Assembly: GCF_003984645.1 (NCBI RefSeq)
Contig: NZ_RWKI01000005.1
Location: 248,001 to 312,000, forward strand
DNA: 64,000 bases
Direction: 5' to 3'
Source of the DNA: Variovorax sp. MHTC-1
GTDB taxonomy: Bacteria; Pseudomonadota; Gammaproteobacteria; Burkholderiales; Burkholderiaceae_C
Part shown: positions 1 through 9,516 of the stretch, piece after piece
Layout: every line of letters starts with the position of its first letter
Position numbering within the stretch: the first letter of the stretch is position 1
The notes under the pieces: generated by a model
What the model saw: the letters and a program-made list of their open reading frames with translations, nothing else
Database searches by the model: none
What the model was told of the DNA's origin: nothing
Position numbers and translations under genes: made by a program

Positions 1-947
<947 letters not shown>

Positions 948-950
948 GCG

Positions 951-1000
951 CCGCCCGGCCGCCCCGAAGGCGCTCGCACCGAAGTGCGCAGCACGGAGGT
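951..1000 (-). repeat. degenerate copy of palindromic repeat family A between E1 alpha and E1 beta
   Basis: The block CGGCCGCCCCGAAGGCGCTCGC closely matches the same part of the copy at 41395-41467 and is followed by a short AAGTGCGCAGCAC stretch. It fills nearly all of the gap between two genes that are normally adjacent, and ends in a CGGAGG that can serve as ribosome-binding site for E1 beta. Confidence 0.5.
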
Positions 1001-1006
1001 TGCTGA

Positions 1007-2020
1007 ATGACCGCCATGACCATGATCCAGGCCCTGCGTTCGGCGATGGACGTGATGCTCGAGCGCGACGACAACGTCGTCATCTACGGCCAGGACGTCG
1101 GCTACTTCGGCGGCGTGTTCCGCTGCACCGAGGGCCTGCAGGCCAAGTACGGCCGCTCGCGCGTGTTCGACGCGCCGATCTCCGAAGGCGGCATCGTCGG
1201 CTCGGCCATCGGCATGGGCGCCTACGGCCTGCGCCCGGTGGTCGAGGTGCAGTTCGCCGACTACTTCTATCCCGCCTACGACCAGATCGTTTCCGAAGCG
1301 GCGCGGCTGCGCTTTCGCTCGGCCGGCGACTTCAGCGCGCCGATCACCATCCGCATGCCCTGCGGCGGCGGCATCTACGGCGGCCAGACGCACAGCCAGA
1401 GCCCGGAGGCGCTGTTCACGCACGTCTGCGGCGTGCGCACGGTGATGCCTTCCAATCCGCGCGACGCCAAGGGCCTCTTGATCGCCTCGATCGAGAACGA
1501 CGATCCGGTGATCTTCCTGGAGCCCAAGCGCCTCTACAACGGCCCCTTCGACGGCCACCACGACCGGCCGCTAATCTCCTGGTCGGCCCATCCGCTGGGC
1601 GAGGTGCCCGAGGGCTACTACACGGTGCCGCTCGAATCGGCCAAGGTGTTCCGCCCTGGCGCCGACCTCACGGTTATCAGCTACGGCACCATGGTCTTCG
1701 TCTCGGAAGCGGCCGCGCAGGAGACCGGCATCGACGCCGAGATCATCGACCTGCGCAGCCTGTGGCCGCTGGACCTGGAGACGCTCGTCGCCTCGGTCAG
1801 GAAGACCGGCCGCTGCGTGATCGTGCACGAGGCCACGCGCACCAGCGGCTTCGGCGCCGAGCTGACGGCGCTGGTGCAGGAGCACTGCTTCCATCACCTC
1901 GAGGCGCCGATCGAGCGCGTGACCGGCTGGGACACGCCCTATCCGCACGCGCAGGAGTGGGCCTACTTTCCGGGCCCGGCGCGCGTGGGCGCGGCCTTCC
2001 GGCGCGTCATGGAGAACTGA
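1007..2020 (+). CDS. bkdA2: 2-oxoisovalerate dehydrogenase E1 subunit beta
   Basis: 337 residues, the usual length for the family. It carries the transketolase pyrimidine-binding region (about residues 5-180: LERDDNVVIYGQDVG, GIVGSAIGMGAYGLRPVVE) and a C-terminal transketolase domain (DAEIIDLRSLWPLD, HEATRTSGFGAEL). It forms the heterotetrameric E1 with the upstream alpha chain. The start ATG follows an AGGTTGCTGA context. The stop codon is immediately followed by the E2 start codon, so the three genes are one operon. Confidence 0.92.
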   Translation: MTAMTMIQALRSAMDVMLERDDNVVIYGQDVGYFGGVFRCTEGLQAKYGRSRVFDAPISEGGIVGSAIGMGAYGLRPVVEVQFADYFYPAYDQIVSEAARLRFRSAGDFSAPITIRMPCGGGIYGGQTHSQSPEALFTHVCGVRTVMPSNPRDAKGLLIASIENDDPVIFLEPKRLYNGPFDGHHDRPLISWSAHPLGEVPEGYYTVPLESAKVFRPGADLTVISYGTMVFVSEAAAQETGIDAEIIDLRSLWPLDLETLVASVRKTGRCVIVHEATRTSGFGAELTALVQEHCFHHLEAPIERVTGWDTPYPHAQEWAYFPGPARVGAAFRRVMEN

Positions 2021-3277
2021 ATGGGCACGCATGCCATCAAGGTGCCGGACATCGGCGAAGGCATCGCCGAGGTGGAGCTGGTGGCATGGCGCGTGCAGCC
2101 CGGCGACTCGGTGGCCGAAGACCAGGTGCTGGCCGACGTGATGACCGACAAGGCGACGGTCGAGATCCCGTCGCCGGTCGCGGGCAAGGTGCTCGCGCTC
2201 GGCGGCGAGGTGGGGCAGCAGATCGCGGTGGGCGCGGAGCTGATCCGCATCGATGTGGGGGACGGCGGCGGCGAGGCGCAGGCGGTGTCGGCCGCGCCCG
2301 CACGCGCGGCGGCGCAGGTGGCGGCGCCTGCACCGACATCGGCACCGACGTCGACACCGGCACCGGCACCGGCACCGGCGGAGCACGCGCGCCCATCGGC
2401 CGGCAACAAGCCGCTCGCCTCGCCTGCGGTGCGCCATCGGGCCGCGGCCCTCGGCATCGATTTGCAGCAGGTGCCGGGCAGCGGCGCGGACGGCCGCATC
2501 CTGCACGAGGACCTCGACGCCTGGCTGGTCCGGCGGCCCGGTCCGCAGGCGCCTAGCGCGGCGCGCTACGCAGAGCGCAACGACGAGGAGGCCGTGCCCG
2601 TGACCGGCGTGCGCCGCCGCATCGCGCAACGCATGCAGGATGCGATGCGCCGCATCCCGCACTTCACCTACGTCGAGGAGATCGACGTGACCGACCTGGA
2701 GCTGCTGCGGGCGCGGCTCAACGAAAGCTGGGGCAGCGAGCGGGCGCACCTGACGCTGCTGCCGCTGCTGGTGCGTGCGGTCGTGCTGGCGGTGCCGCGC
2801 TTCCCGCAGATCAATGCCCGCTTCGACGACGAGGCTGGCGTGCTCACCCGTCACGGCGCGGTGCATGTCGGCATCGCGACCCAGACCGCGGCCGGCCTCA
2901 TGGTGCCGGTGCTGCGCCACGCGGAAGCGCGCGACCTCTGGTCCAGCGCGACAGAGATCGCGCGCCTGGCCGATGCCGCGCGCGCGGGCCGGGCCACGCG
3001 CGACGAACTGAGCGGCTCGACCATCACCGTCACCAGCCTCGGCGCGCTGGGCGGCATCGCCTCCACGCCGATCATCAACGCGCCCGAGGTGGCGATCGTC
3101 GGCGTCAACCGCATCGTGCAGCGTCCGGTGCTGCAGGGCGGCGCGGTGGTCGCGCGCCGCATGATGAACCTGTCCTCCTCCTTCGACCACCGCGTGGTCG
3201 ACGGCCAGCTCGCGGCCGAGTTCGTGCAGGCCCTGCGGGCTTCGCTCGAATGCCCGGCCCTGCTTTTCGTCGAGTAG
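2021..3277 (+). CDS. bkdB: dihydrolipoyl acyltransferase (E2) of the branched-chain 2-oxo acid dehydrogenase complex
   Basis: 418 residues. The N-terminal lipoyl domain (about 1-80) has the lipoylated lysine at K44 in the DKATVE motif. An Ala/Pro/Thr linker (about 88-125) follows, then a peripheral-subunit-binding domain (about 127-168, SPAVRHRAAALGI). The catalytic acyltransferase core has the HxxxDG signature (SFDHRVVDG) near the C-terminus. It transfers the branched-chain acyl group to CoA. No E3 (lipoamide dehydrogenase) gene is present in the window, so E3 is shared or encoded upstream. The linker DNA is a run of near-identical ACCGGC units, a likely site of length variation. Confidence 0.93.
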   Translation: MGTHAIKVPDIGEGIAEVELVAWRVQPGDSVAEDQVLADVMTDKATVEIPSPVAGKVLALGGEVGQQIAVGAELIRIDVGDGGGEAQAVSAAPARAAAQVAAPAPTSAPTSTPAPAPAPAEHARPSAGNKPLASPAVRHRAAALGIDLQQVPGSGADGRILHEDLDAWLVRRPGPQAPSAARYAERNDEEAVPVTGVRRRIAQRMQDAMRRIPHFTYVEEIDVTDLELLRARLNESWGSERAHLTLLPLLVRAVVLAVPRFPQINARFDDEAGVLTRHGAVHVGIATQTAAGLMVPVLRHAEARDLWSSATEIARLADAARAGRATRDELSGSTITVTSLGALGGIASTPIINAPEVAIVGVNRIVQRPVLQGGAVVARRMMNLSSSFDHRVVDGQLAAEFVQALRASLECPALLFVE

Positions 3278-3307
3278 CCCGTGTGTGACACGGACGCCCG
3301 CGACTCC

Positions 3308-3313
3308 TAGAAT
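3308..3313 (+). promoter_or_regulatory. -10-like TAGAAT before the NfeD gene
   Basis: TAGAAT lies 10 bases before the ATG at 3324. There is no purine-rich ribosome-binding site in between, so any transcript would have almost no leader. Confidence 0.45.
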
Positions 3314-3323
3314 CATCCGCATC

Positions 3324-4715
3324 ATGAGGTCCGCCGGAACATGGTTGATGGGACTGGTCCTCCTGGCTCATGCGGCAGCGGCGGCCAGCGCTGAAGCCGT
3401 GTCTGCCGCTGCACCCGCAAGCCCCGAGGCGCCCCGCATCGTGGTCCTCATGCAGATCGACGGCGCCATCGGGCCCGCTGCCGCAGACTATGTGCGCCGC
3501 GGCCTTGCACTGGCTGCCAAGAAGGAAGCGCGGCTCGCCGTGCTGCAGCTCGACACGCCCGGCGGGCTCGACGCCTCGATGCGCAACATCATCAAGGACA
3601 TCCTCGCTTCGCCCGTGCCGGTGGCGACCTTCGTGGCACCCAGCGGCGCCCGCGCCGCGAGTGCGGGTACCTACATCCTCTACGCGAGCCATATCGCCGC
3701 CATGGCGCCGGCCTCCAACCTCGGCGCAGCGACGCCGGTGGCCATCGGCATGCCGGCGCCCGGCCGGCCGGAGCCGAAACCGCCGCCCTCTTCCGGGAAG
3801 CCCTCCGAGAAGGGTGCGGAGTCCGCTCCCGATGCGATGAACGCCAAGCGGCTGGCTGATGCGTCGGCCTACATCCGCAGCCTGGCGCAGCTGCGCAGTC
3901 GCAATGCCGATTGGGCCGAGCAGGCGGTGCGCGAATCCGTGAGCCTGTCGGCGCAGGACGCGCTGCAGAAGCGGGTGATCGACCTGGTCGCGCGCGACGT
4001 GGCCGACCTGCTGATGCAGGTGAACGGACGCGAGGTGGCCATGGAGGGCGGCACCGTGCGGCTCGCCACCCAGCGCGCGCAGTTGCTCGCCTTCGACGCC
4101 GATTGGCGGACCCGGCTGCTGTCGGTGATCACCGAGCCCAGCCTGGCGCTGATCCTGCTGATGGTCGGCATCTACGGCTTGTTGTTCGAGTTCTCCAACC
4201 CCGGCTTCGTGCTGCCCGGCGTGGTAGGGGCCATCTGCCTGACGCTGGCGATGTTCGGCCTGCAGATGCTGCCGGTCAACTACGCGGGGCTGGCGCTGAT
4301 CCTGCTGGGCGTGGCTTTCCTCATCGCCGAGGCCTTTCTGCCGAGCTTCGGCGTGCTCGGGCTGGGCGGCATCGCGGCCTTCGCGATCGGCGCGGTGCTC
4401 CTGATCGACAACGACGCGCCGGGTTTCGGCGTGCCGCTGTGGGTGGTCGCAGCCACGAGCGCCGCCTCGGCCCTGTTCATCCTCGTGGTGGCCGGCATGG
4501 CCGCAAAGGCGCGCCGGCAGCCGGTGACCACCGGCATCTCGACCCTCGTGGGCACCACCGGCGAGCTGGTCGAGTTCGCAGACGGCGAGGGCTGGGCGCA
4601 AATCCAGGGCGACTACTGGCGCGTGACCGGCGTCGGCGACCTGCATGCGGGCCGCAAGGTCCGGGTGAGCGGCGTGCAAGGCGTCGTGCTGCAGGTGGCG
4701 CCGGACGGCCAGTGA
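3324..4715 (+). CDS. NfeD-family membrane-bound serine protease (ClpP-class)
   Basis: 463 residues from the ATG at 3324. A GTG 39 bases upstream would add 13 residues before a clear signal peptide ([17 protein letters not shown]), so the later start is preferred. The order is signal peptide, ClpP-like protease domain with [12 protein letters not shown] and candidate nucleophile serine in [12 protein letters not shown], four or so transmembrane helices (about residues 270-390), and a C-terminal OB-fold NfeD domain. It is the stomatin-operon protease and partners the slipin gene two bases downstream. The family cleaves hydrophobic segments of stomatin-like proteins at the membrane. Confidence 0.9.
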   Translation: MRSAGTWLMGLVLLAHAAAAASAEAVSAAAPASPEAPRIVVLMQIDGAIGPAAADYVRRGLALAAKKEARLAVLQLDTPGGLDASMRNIIKDILASPVPVATFVAPSGARAASAGTYILYASHIAAMAPASNLGAATPVAIGMPAPGRPEPKPPPSSGKPSEKGAESAPDAMNAKRLADASAYIRSLAQLRSRNADWAEQAVRESVSLSAQDALQKRVIDLVARDVADLLMQVNGREVAMEGGTVRLATQRAQLLAFDADWRTRLLSVITEPSLALILLMVGIYGLLFEFSNPGFVLPGVVGAICLTLAMFGLQMLPVNYAGLALILLGVAFLIAEAFLPSFGVLGLGGIAAFAIGAVLLIDNDAPGFGVPLWVVAATSAASALFILVVAGMAAKARRQPVTTGISTLVGTTGELVEFADGEGWAQIQGDYWRVTGVGDLHAGRKVRVSGVQGVVLQVAPDGQ

Positions 4716-4717
4716 CC

Positions 4718-5488
4718 ATGTTCTTCAATTTCAGCGTCACGCTCGTGGGCCTCTTGGTCGTGCTGGCGGTGATGCTCGCCGCGGCATCGCTGCGCATCCT
4801 GCGCGAGTACGAGCGCGGGGTGGTGTTCCAGCTCGGGCGCTTCTGGAAGGTCAAGGGGCCGGGGCTGGTGATCCTGATCCCCGGCATCCAGCAGATGGTG
4901 CGCGTGGGGCTGCGCGTGATGGTGCTCGACATCCCGAGCCAGGACGTGATCACGCGCGACAACGTGTCGGTGAAGGTGAACGCGGTGCTCTACTTCCGCG
5001 TGATCGATGCGGAGAAAGCGATCATCCAGGTCGAGAAATACCTCGAGGCCACCAGCCAGCTCGCCCAGACCACGCTGCGCGCCGTGCTCGGCAAGCACGA
5101 GCTCGACGACCTCTTGGCCGAGCGCGAGCGCCTCAACCTCGACATCCAGAAGACGCTGGAAGCGCAGACCGACACCTGGGGCATCAAGGTGACCAACGTC
5201 GAGATCAAGCACGTGGACCTCAACGACAACATGGTGCGCGCCATCGCGCGCCAGGCCGAGGCCGAGCGCGAACGGCGCGCCAAGGTGATCCATGCCGAAG
5301 GCGAGCTGCAGGCTTCGGTCAAGCTGGCCGAGGCGGCCGAGATCCTCGGCAAGCAGCCGCAGGCGCTGCAACTGCGCTATCTGGAGACGCTAACCGTGAT
5401 TGCGGCCGACAAGAACTCGACCATCGTGTTTCCGCTGCCGCTGGACATCGTCGGGCCGCTGCTGCAGGCGCTGGGCAAGAAGCCCTGA
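4718..5488 (+). CDS. slipin / stomatin-like SPFH membrane protein
   Basis: 256 residues. One N-terminal transmembrane helix (about residues 5-27) is followed by the SPFH/PHB domain ([49 protein letters not shown]) and an Ala/Glu-rich coiled coil ([22 protein letters not shown]). It is a membrane scaffolding protein of the stomatin class, and its pairing with an NfeD protease two bases upstream is the conserved arrangement in bacteria and archaea. The start ATG follows directly on the protease stop, so the two are translationally coupled. Confidence 0.93.
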   Translation: MFFNFSVTLVGLLVVLAVMLAAASLRILREYERGVVFQLGRFWKVKGPGLVILIPGIQQMVRVGLRVMVLDIPSQDVITRDNVSVKVNAVLYFRVIDAEKAIIQVEKYLEATSQLAQTTLRAVLGKHELDDLLAERERLNLDIQKTLEAQTDTWGIKVTNVEIKHVDLNDNMVRAIARQAEAERERRAKVIHAEGELQASVKLAEAAEILGKQPQALQLRYLETLTVIAADKNSTIVFPLPLDIVGPLLQALGKKP

Positions 5489-5573
5489 GCGTTTCCCTTG
5501 GAGGCTTCACGCGCTTGCGACGCCGGCTCCGCGTGGCAAGATGCCCCGTCTTCTCCACTGACCCGGCGCCCGC

Positions 5574-6548
5574 ATGCTCATCAACTGCGTTGTCTACGAA
5601 GACGGCACCAAGCTGGCCGACATTCCCGTTTCCGAGATCAGCGAGTACGCATCGCAGCCGCGTTGCTTCGTCTGGGTGGCGCTGCACGACGCCACGCCCC
5701 AGGAGCTGGCCGAAGTGCAGGCCGAGTTCGGCCTCCATCCGCTGGCCGTGGAGGATGCGCACAACGGCCATCAGCGGCCGAAGGTGGAGGAGTACGCCGA
5801 TTCGCTTTTCGTCGTCATGCATCTGCTCGAAGCGGGCGCCGACGGGATCGCCACGCTTACCGTCGGCGAGCTCGATGTCTTCGTCGGGCGCAATTACGTG
5901 GTGTCGGTGCGCAACCGCAGCGATCACGGCTTCACCGAAGTGCGCGAGCGCTGCGAGCGCGAGCCCGAACTGCTCAGGAACGGACCGGGCTTCGTGCTCT
6001 ACGCGCTGATGGATGCCGTGGTCGACCGCTACTTCCCCGTCATCGATGCCTTCGAGGTCGAGCTCGAAACCATCGAAGAGCGCATCTTCACCAAGGGCGC
6101 CGCGCGCGAGAGCATCAAGCGCCTCTACGAGCTGAAGCAGCGCCTGACGCTGCTCAAGCATGCCGTCGCACCCCTGCTCGAAGGCACCGGCAAGCTGCAC
6201 GGCGGCCGCGTGCCCCAGATGTGCGCCGGCACGCAGGACTACTTCCGCGACGTGGTCGACCACCTCGGCCGCATCAACAACACCATCGATTCGATCCGCG
6301 ACACCATCGGCACCGCGATCCACGTCAACCTCTCGATGGTCACGATCGAAGACGGCGAGGTGACCAAGCGCCTCGCGGCCTGGGCCGCCATCTTTGCGGT
6401 GTGCACCGCCTTCGCCGGCATCTGGGGCATGAACTTCGAGCACATGCCCGAGCTGAAATGGCGCTACGGCTATGCGGCCGCGCTGGCGCTCATCGCGAGC
6501 CTTTGCGCCTACCTGTACTACCGCTTCCGGCGCGCGGGCTGGGTGTGA
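5574..6548 (+). CDS. corA: CorA-type magnesium/cobalt (divalent cation) transporter
   Basis: 324 residues, family length. It has a large N-terminal cytoplasmic domain, a long stalk helix, and two C-terminal transmembrane helices. The signature GMN is seen as GMNFEHMPEL in the loop between the helices. The family forms homopentameric Mg2+ channels. The leader is short; CAAGAT about 30 bases upstream is a weak -10 candidate. The 3' end abuts a truncated solute-binding gene, suggesting a deletion junction just behind corA. Confidence 0.92.
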   Translation: MLINCVVYEDGTKLADIPVSEISEYASQPRCFVWVALHDATPQELAEVQAEFGLHPLAVEDAHNGHQRPKVEEYADSLFVVMHLLEAGADGIATLTVGELDVFVGRNYVVSVRNRSDHGFTEVRERCEREPELLRNGPGFVLYALMDAVVDRYFPVIDAFEVELETIEERIFTKGAARESIKRLYELKQRLTLLKHAVAPLLEGTGKLHGGRVPQMCAGTQDYFRDVVDHLGRINNTIDSIRDTIGTAIHVNLSMVTIEDGEVTKRLAAWAAIFAVCTAFAGIWGMNFEHMPELKWRYGYAAALALIASLCAYLYYRFRRAGWV

Positions 6549-7060
6549 GTGGAGCGGGTGCGAGCCCCACCGTGGGCCACCTGGGCATGGAACTGCTCAA
6601 GACCCGCACCAGCATCGGGCCGCAGCACGTGCCCTTCAACGGCAATCCGCAGGTCATCGCCGCCATGCTCGCGGGAAAGATCCAGATGGCGCTGCTGCCG
6701 CCAGGCCTCGCGAAGCCTCATGTGGCCTCGGGCAAGTTCAAGGCCCTCGGCGTCACCTCGCCCCTGCGCAGTCCGCTGTTCAGCGAGCTGCCCACGCTGC
6801 GCGAAGCCGACGTGCGCGGCGCCGACCTCGAGATCTGGACCGCGCTCGCCGCCCCGGCCAGCCTGCCGAAGCCGGCGGTGGCCAGGCTCAATGCGGCGCT
6901 GAGCGACGTGCTTCGTTCCGCCGAGGTGCAGCGGCAACTGCTGAAGGCGGGCTGGCAGGCGCAGGCCGGCACGCCGCAAGCGCTGGCCTATCGGATGCGC
7001 TCGGACACCTCGCAACTGGGTGGCGTCATCTTGATGCGGGGCATTCGTTCGGACGCTTAA
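6548..7060 (+). pseudogene. 5'-truncated Bug-family (TctC) tripartite tricarboxylate receptor
   Basis: An open frame of about 170 codons begins at the corA stop and aligns with the C-terminal half of Bug proteins. SGAGASPTVGHLGMELLK corresponds to SSGNGSSPHLAAELFDSM of the intact copy at 12138-13148. Further shared blocks are the HVPFNGNPQVIAAMLAGKIQ segment, SPLFSELPTLREA and PKPAVARLNAALSDVL. The signal peptide and the first lobe, about half the gene, are missing and no start codon with a ribosome-binding site is visible. This is a headless remnant rather than a gene, left by a deletion that ended at corA. Confidence 0.8.
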
Positions 7061-8036
7061 GCTCTCCCCAGGCGCGCCCACTTCGCGTGGCCGCCCATCC
7101 CCTCACCGGGGGCAACGCCGACGGCCCGGCAACGCCGCTCCCGTGGTGTTCCTGGAAGGGATCTTGAGGACGGGCCCGGTCGACGGCAGCCGGCGCTCGA
7201 GCGCCGACCATCCAGCAAGCAGCGGCGAAGCGGACTTCGGCTCCGTGCACATAGGGATCGAAGGCGGTGCGGACGGTGTCGATGACTCGCGCGCGCGTCT
7301 GCTCGTCCGCCTCCTGAAGGATCAGACCGACGGGACCGAGCCGGGTGAAGTAGCCGACCAACTCCTTCTCGGGCAGCGTGCATTCGACATCGATCGGCCG
7401 GATGTCGATCTCGGCCCAGCCGCTCTCTTCCAGGATGGACGAGACGCGGTTCCGGTCTGCGAAGGCGAACTGTCCCGGCGCGCCCGGCTGGCGCGCGGGC
7501 AGGTTCGCCAGCAGCGGTGCCGCCGCGCGCTCGGCGGTCGTCATGAACGGGTTTTCCGCCCCACTCCGCCAGGCGATGAAGCGGAGCCTGGCATCGTCCC
7601 GCGCGGCGCGCCGCAGGTTCGCGAAGGCCGCGACCGGGTGGTCGAAGAACATGACGCCGAAGCGCGACATGATCACATCGAAGCTGGCGGGCTCGAAGGC
7701 GTGGACCTGTGCGTCGGCACGGATGAAGCTGGCCGGCGCATCTTCCCCTTCGGCGCGCGCCCGGGCGGCGGCGATCAGCGGATCCGAGATGTCGACGCCG
7801 ACGCAGTGGCCCGTCGCGCCGAGCAGCCGCGCAACGGCGAGCGTCGTGCTCCCGGTGCCGCAGCCGACGTCGAGCACCCGCTGCCCAGGTCCGGCGCAGA
7901 CCGCTTCGACGAGCAGGTCCTGGAACGGCTCGAGCACCTGATCGATCACCTCCTGGGCCTCGATCCAGGCACGGCCGGCGCGGCCGTTCCAAAGCGCCGT
8001 CTGCTCGCTGTTGTCGGTGTGTTGCGTGACATCCAT
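7026..8036 (-). CDS. class I SAM-dependent methyltransferase with repeat-derived C-terminal tail
   Basis: 336 residues from the ATG at 8036, which is preceded by AAGGA at good spacing; an upstream in-frame ATG at 8081 lies inside the operator and is rejected. The SAM-binding motif VLDVGCGTGSTTL (about residues 55-67), VDISDPLI and the RADAQVHAFEPASFDVIMSRFGVMFF-type core are clear. The substrate is unknown. The recognisable domain ends near residue 282. The last 50 or so residues (Pro/Arg/Gly-rich) are encoded by family B repeat sequence read in antisense, so the natural stop was probably lost. It is divergent from a MerR regulator and likely controlled by it. Confidence 0.85.
   Translation of the reverse strand: MDVTQHTDNSEQTALWNGRAGRAWIEAQEVIDQVLEPFQDLLVEAVCAGPGQRVLDVGCGTGSTTLAVARLLGATGHCVGVDISDPLIAAARARAEGEDAPASFIRADAQVHAFEPASFDVIMSRFGVMFFDHPVAAFANLRRAARDDARLRFIAWRSGAENPFMTTAERAAAPLLANLPARQPGAPGQFAFADRNRVSSILEESGWAEIDIRPIDVECTLPEKELVGYFTRLGPVGLILQEADEQTRARVIDTVRTAFDPYVHGAEVRFAAACWMVGARAPAAVDRARPQDPFQEHHGSGVAGPSALPPVRGWAATRSGRAWGELKRPNECPASR
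7063..7158 (+). repeat. palindromic repeat family B, copy 1 (overlaps a methyltransferase 3' end)
   Basis: It shares the ordered blocks CACTTCG, a C5-loop-G5 hairpin (CCCCTCACCGGGGG), a GGCCCGGCAA/GCCG block and the tail GTGGTGTTCCTGGAAGG with the copies at 18391-18490 and 38814-38915. On the minus strand it is read through by the methyltransferase gene and encodes its C-terminal tail. Confidence 0.75.
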
Positions 8037-8075
8037 GGTCGTTTTCCTTGACTTGCCCTCATCTAGACTGTGCAA

Positions 8076-8097
8076 CTTCAAGTCGACTTGAGGTCAA
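8076..8097 (-). promoter_or_regulatory. MerR-type operator/promoter between methyltransferase and MerR genes
   Basis: A perfect 14-bp palindrome (TCAAGTCGACTTGA, 8078-8091) extends imperfectly to CTTCAAGT-CG-ACTTGAGG. Read on the minus strand, TTGACC (8092-8097) is a good -35, and a 19-base spacer containing the dyad leads to a weak -10 (CACAGT). The overlong spacer filled by a dyad is the hallmark of MerR-activated promoters, and the sequence resembles the SoxR box CCTCAAGTTAACTTGAGG. Confidence 0.75.
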
Positions 8098-8101
8098 GAG
8101 A

Positions 8102-8539
8102 ATGATGCACCTGGACATCGCCGAGGTGGCGCAGCGATCCGGCGTTCCCGCATCGACGCTGCGCTTCTATGACGAAAAGGGGCTGATCGCCTCCACCGGC
8201 AGGCGCGGCCTGCGCCGCCTGTTCGATCACGGCGTGCTGGAACGGCTGGCGCTGATCGCGCTCGGGCGCTCGGCTGGCTTCTCGCTCGACGAGATCGCGC
8301 TTCTGTTCACGCGCGAGGCGCAGCCGCGCATCGACCGGCAGATGCTCGCGGCCAAGGCGCAGGAGCTGGACAAGACGATCCGCAAACTGAGCGCCATGCG
8401 CGACGGCCTGCTGCACGCCGCTGCCTGCCCCGCACCGAGCCACATGGAATGCCCCACCTTCCGTCGCATCCTGCAGGCCGCCGCGACCGGCGCTGTTGGA
8501 GCACGAAGGAGGAGAGCTTCGAAGCCACCGCGGAGCTAG
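8102..8539 (+). CDS. MerR-family transcriptional regulator
   Basis: 145 residues from the ATG at 8102 (a second ATG follows directly). The N-terminal winged HTH is DIAEVAQRSGVPASTLRFYDEKGLI, then a coiled-coil dimerisation helix (about residues 75-110) and a short C-terminal segment with two cysteines (ACPAPSHMEC) that could sense a thiol-reactive signal or metal. It lacks the four-cysteine cluster of SoxR. It is divergent from the methyltransferase across a palindromic operator and probably regulates both. Its 3' end overlaps the convergent LysR gene by four bases. Confidence 0.85.
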   Translation: MMHLDIAEVAQRSGVPASTLRFYDEKGLIASTGRRGLRRLFDHGVLERLALIALGRSAGFSLDEIALLFTREAQPRIDRQMLAAKAQELDKTIRKLSAMRDGLLHAAACPAPSHMECPTFRRILQAAATGAVGARRRRASKPPRS

Positions 8540-9429
8540 GGCTCGTCATTCAGGCAACGCGCCAGGAACTCCACCGTCGCGCGCACGCCCGGGAGCTGGC
8601 CGCGGCGGTGCGGCATTAGGATCGTGGTGGTGACGCTGCCGGCATGCCAGTCCGGAAGCACCTGCGTCAACTGCTTCGCCTTCAGCGCGGCCCGGCAGAA
8701 GCGCTCGGGCAGGCAGGTGATGCCGAGGCCGGCGATCGCCGCGTTCAGCAGCACCATCGATTCGTTGGCCGTGAGCCGCGGAACGGGCGCGACCTCGGCC
8801 TTCTCGCCGGTCTTGCCGCAGAGCAGCCATGTTCTCGCCGCCATGCCGGTCAAGAGGCCGTCGTGGCGTTGCAGGGCCTCCGGCGACACCAGCGGACCGC
8901 GTTCTTTCAGGTAGCCGGGCGCGGCCACCAGGATGATCCGTTCGACCATGAGCTGCCGCTGGACCAACCCTGAATCGGGCAGGGGCGCGAAGTGGCTGCG
9001 CACGGCGATGTCGTAGCCCTCCTGGACCACGTCGACGAATCGATCGGATACGTCGAGCTGCACATGCAGCCGCGGATAGGTGCGCGCGAGCTCCGGCAGA
9101 TGCGCGGAGAGATACAGCTGGGCGGTCGGGACGGAGGCCGTCATCCGCACCGCGCCGCTGGGCTCGGCGACGCGCCGGCGCACCACTTGCTCGGCGGATT
9201 CGGCTTCGATCAGCGCCGCGTGCGCGTGCTCGTAGAAATCGCGCCCGACCTCGGTGAGCGCGAAGCTGCGCGAGCTGCGCTGGATGAGCCGCACGTCGAG
9301 CTGGTTCTCGAGTTCGGCGACGCGCTTGCTGATCGTCGACTTGGGAAGACCCAGCTGGCGCGAGGCGGCCGAGAAGCCGCCGTGCTCCACCGCTGCGGCG
9401 AAGAAATGAAGGTCGTTGAGATTGAGCAT
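8536..9429 (-). CDS. LysR-family transcriptional regulator
   Basis: 297 residues, normal length. The N-terminal HTH is DLHFFAAAVEHGGFSAASRQLGLPKSTISKRVAELE, with the periplasmic-binding-like effector domain from about residue 90. It is of the group that often flanks glutathione S-transferase or oxidoreductase genes. It is divergent from the GST gene, and a dyad with half-sites in the shared spacer is its probable operator. The effector cannot be inferred. Confidence 0.88.
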   Translation of the reverse strand: MLNLNDLHFFAAAVEHGGFSAASRQLGLPKSTISKRVAELENQLDVRLIQRSSRSFALTEVGRDFYEHAHAALIEAESAEQVVRRRVAEPSGAVRMTASVPTAQLYLSAHLPELARTYPRLHVQLDVSDRFVDVVQEGYDIAVRSHFAPLPDSGLVQRQLMVERIILVAAPGYLKERGPLVSPEALQRHDGLLTGMAARTWLLCGKTGEKAEVAPVPRLTANESMVLLNAAIAGLGITCLPERFCRAALKAKQLTQVLPDWHAGSVTTTILMPHRRGQLPGVRATVEFLARCLNDEP

Positions 9430-9454
9430 GGTTGGCCCCCAGCGTGCACAAGTG

Positions 9455-9498
9455 TGGACGATAAGTCCAAATCTTGCCGACTATTCAATCAAAGTCCA
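9455..9498. promoter_or_regulatory. probable LysR operator in the LysR/GST intergenic region
   Basis: TGGAC-GATAA-GTCCA (9455-9469) is a perfect 5-bp-arm dyad of LysR-box geometry. A further AGTCCA half-site occurs at 9493-9498, on a different helical face and closer to the GST -10. Confidence 0.55.
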
Positions 9499-9504
9499 CG
9501 CCGA

Positions 9505-9510
9505 TACATT
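9505..9510 (+). promoter_or_regulatory. -10-like TACATT six bases before the GST start
   Basis: TACATT is followed by six bases and the ATG at 9517 without any ribosome-binding site, so a leaderless mRNA is predicted. Confidence 0.45.
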
Positions 9511-9516
9511 GATCGC

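Noticed and set aside
1571-3325. Long antisense frame opposite the E1 beta/E2 genes
   Set aside because: Low-complexity His/Arg/Ala composition and no family motif; the sense strand encodes a complete dehydrogenase operon.
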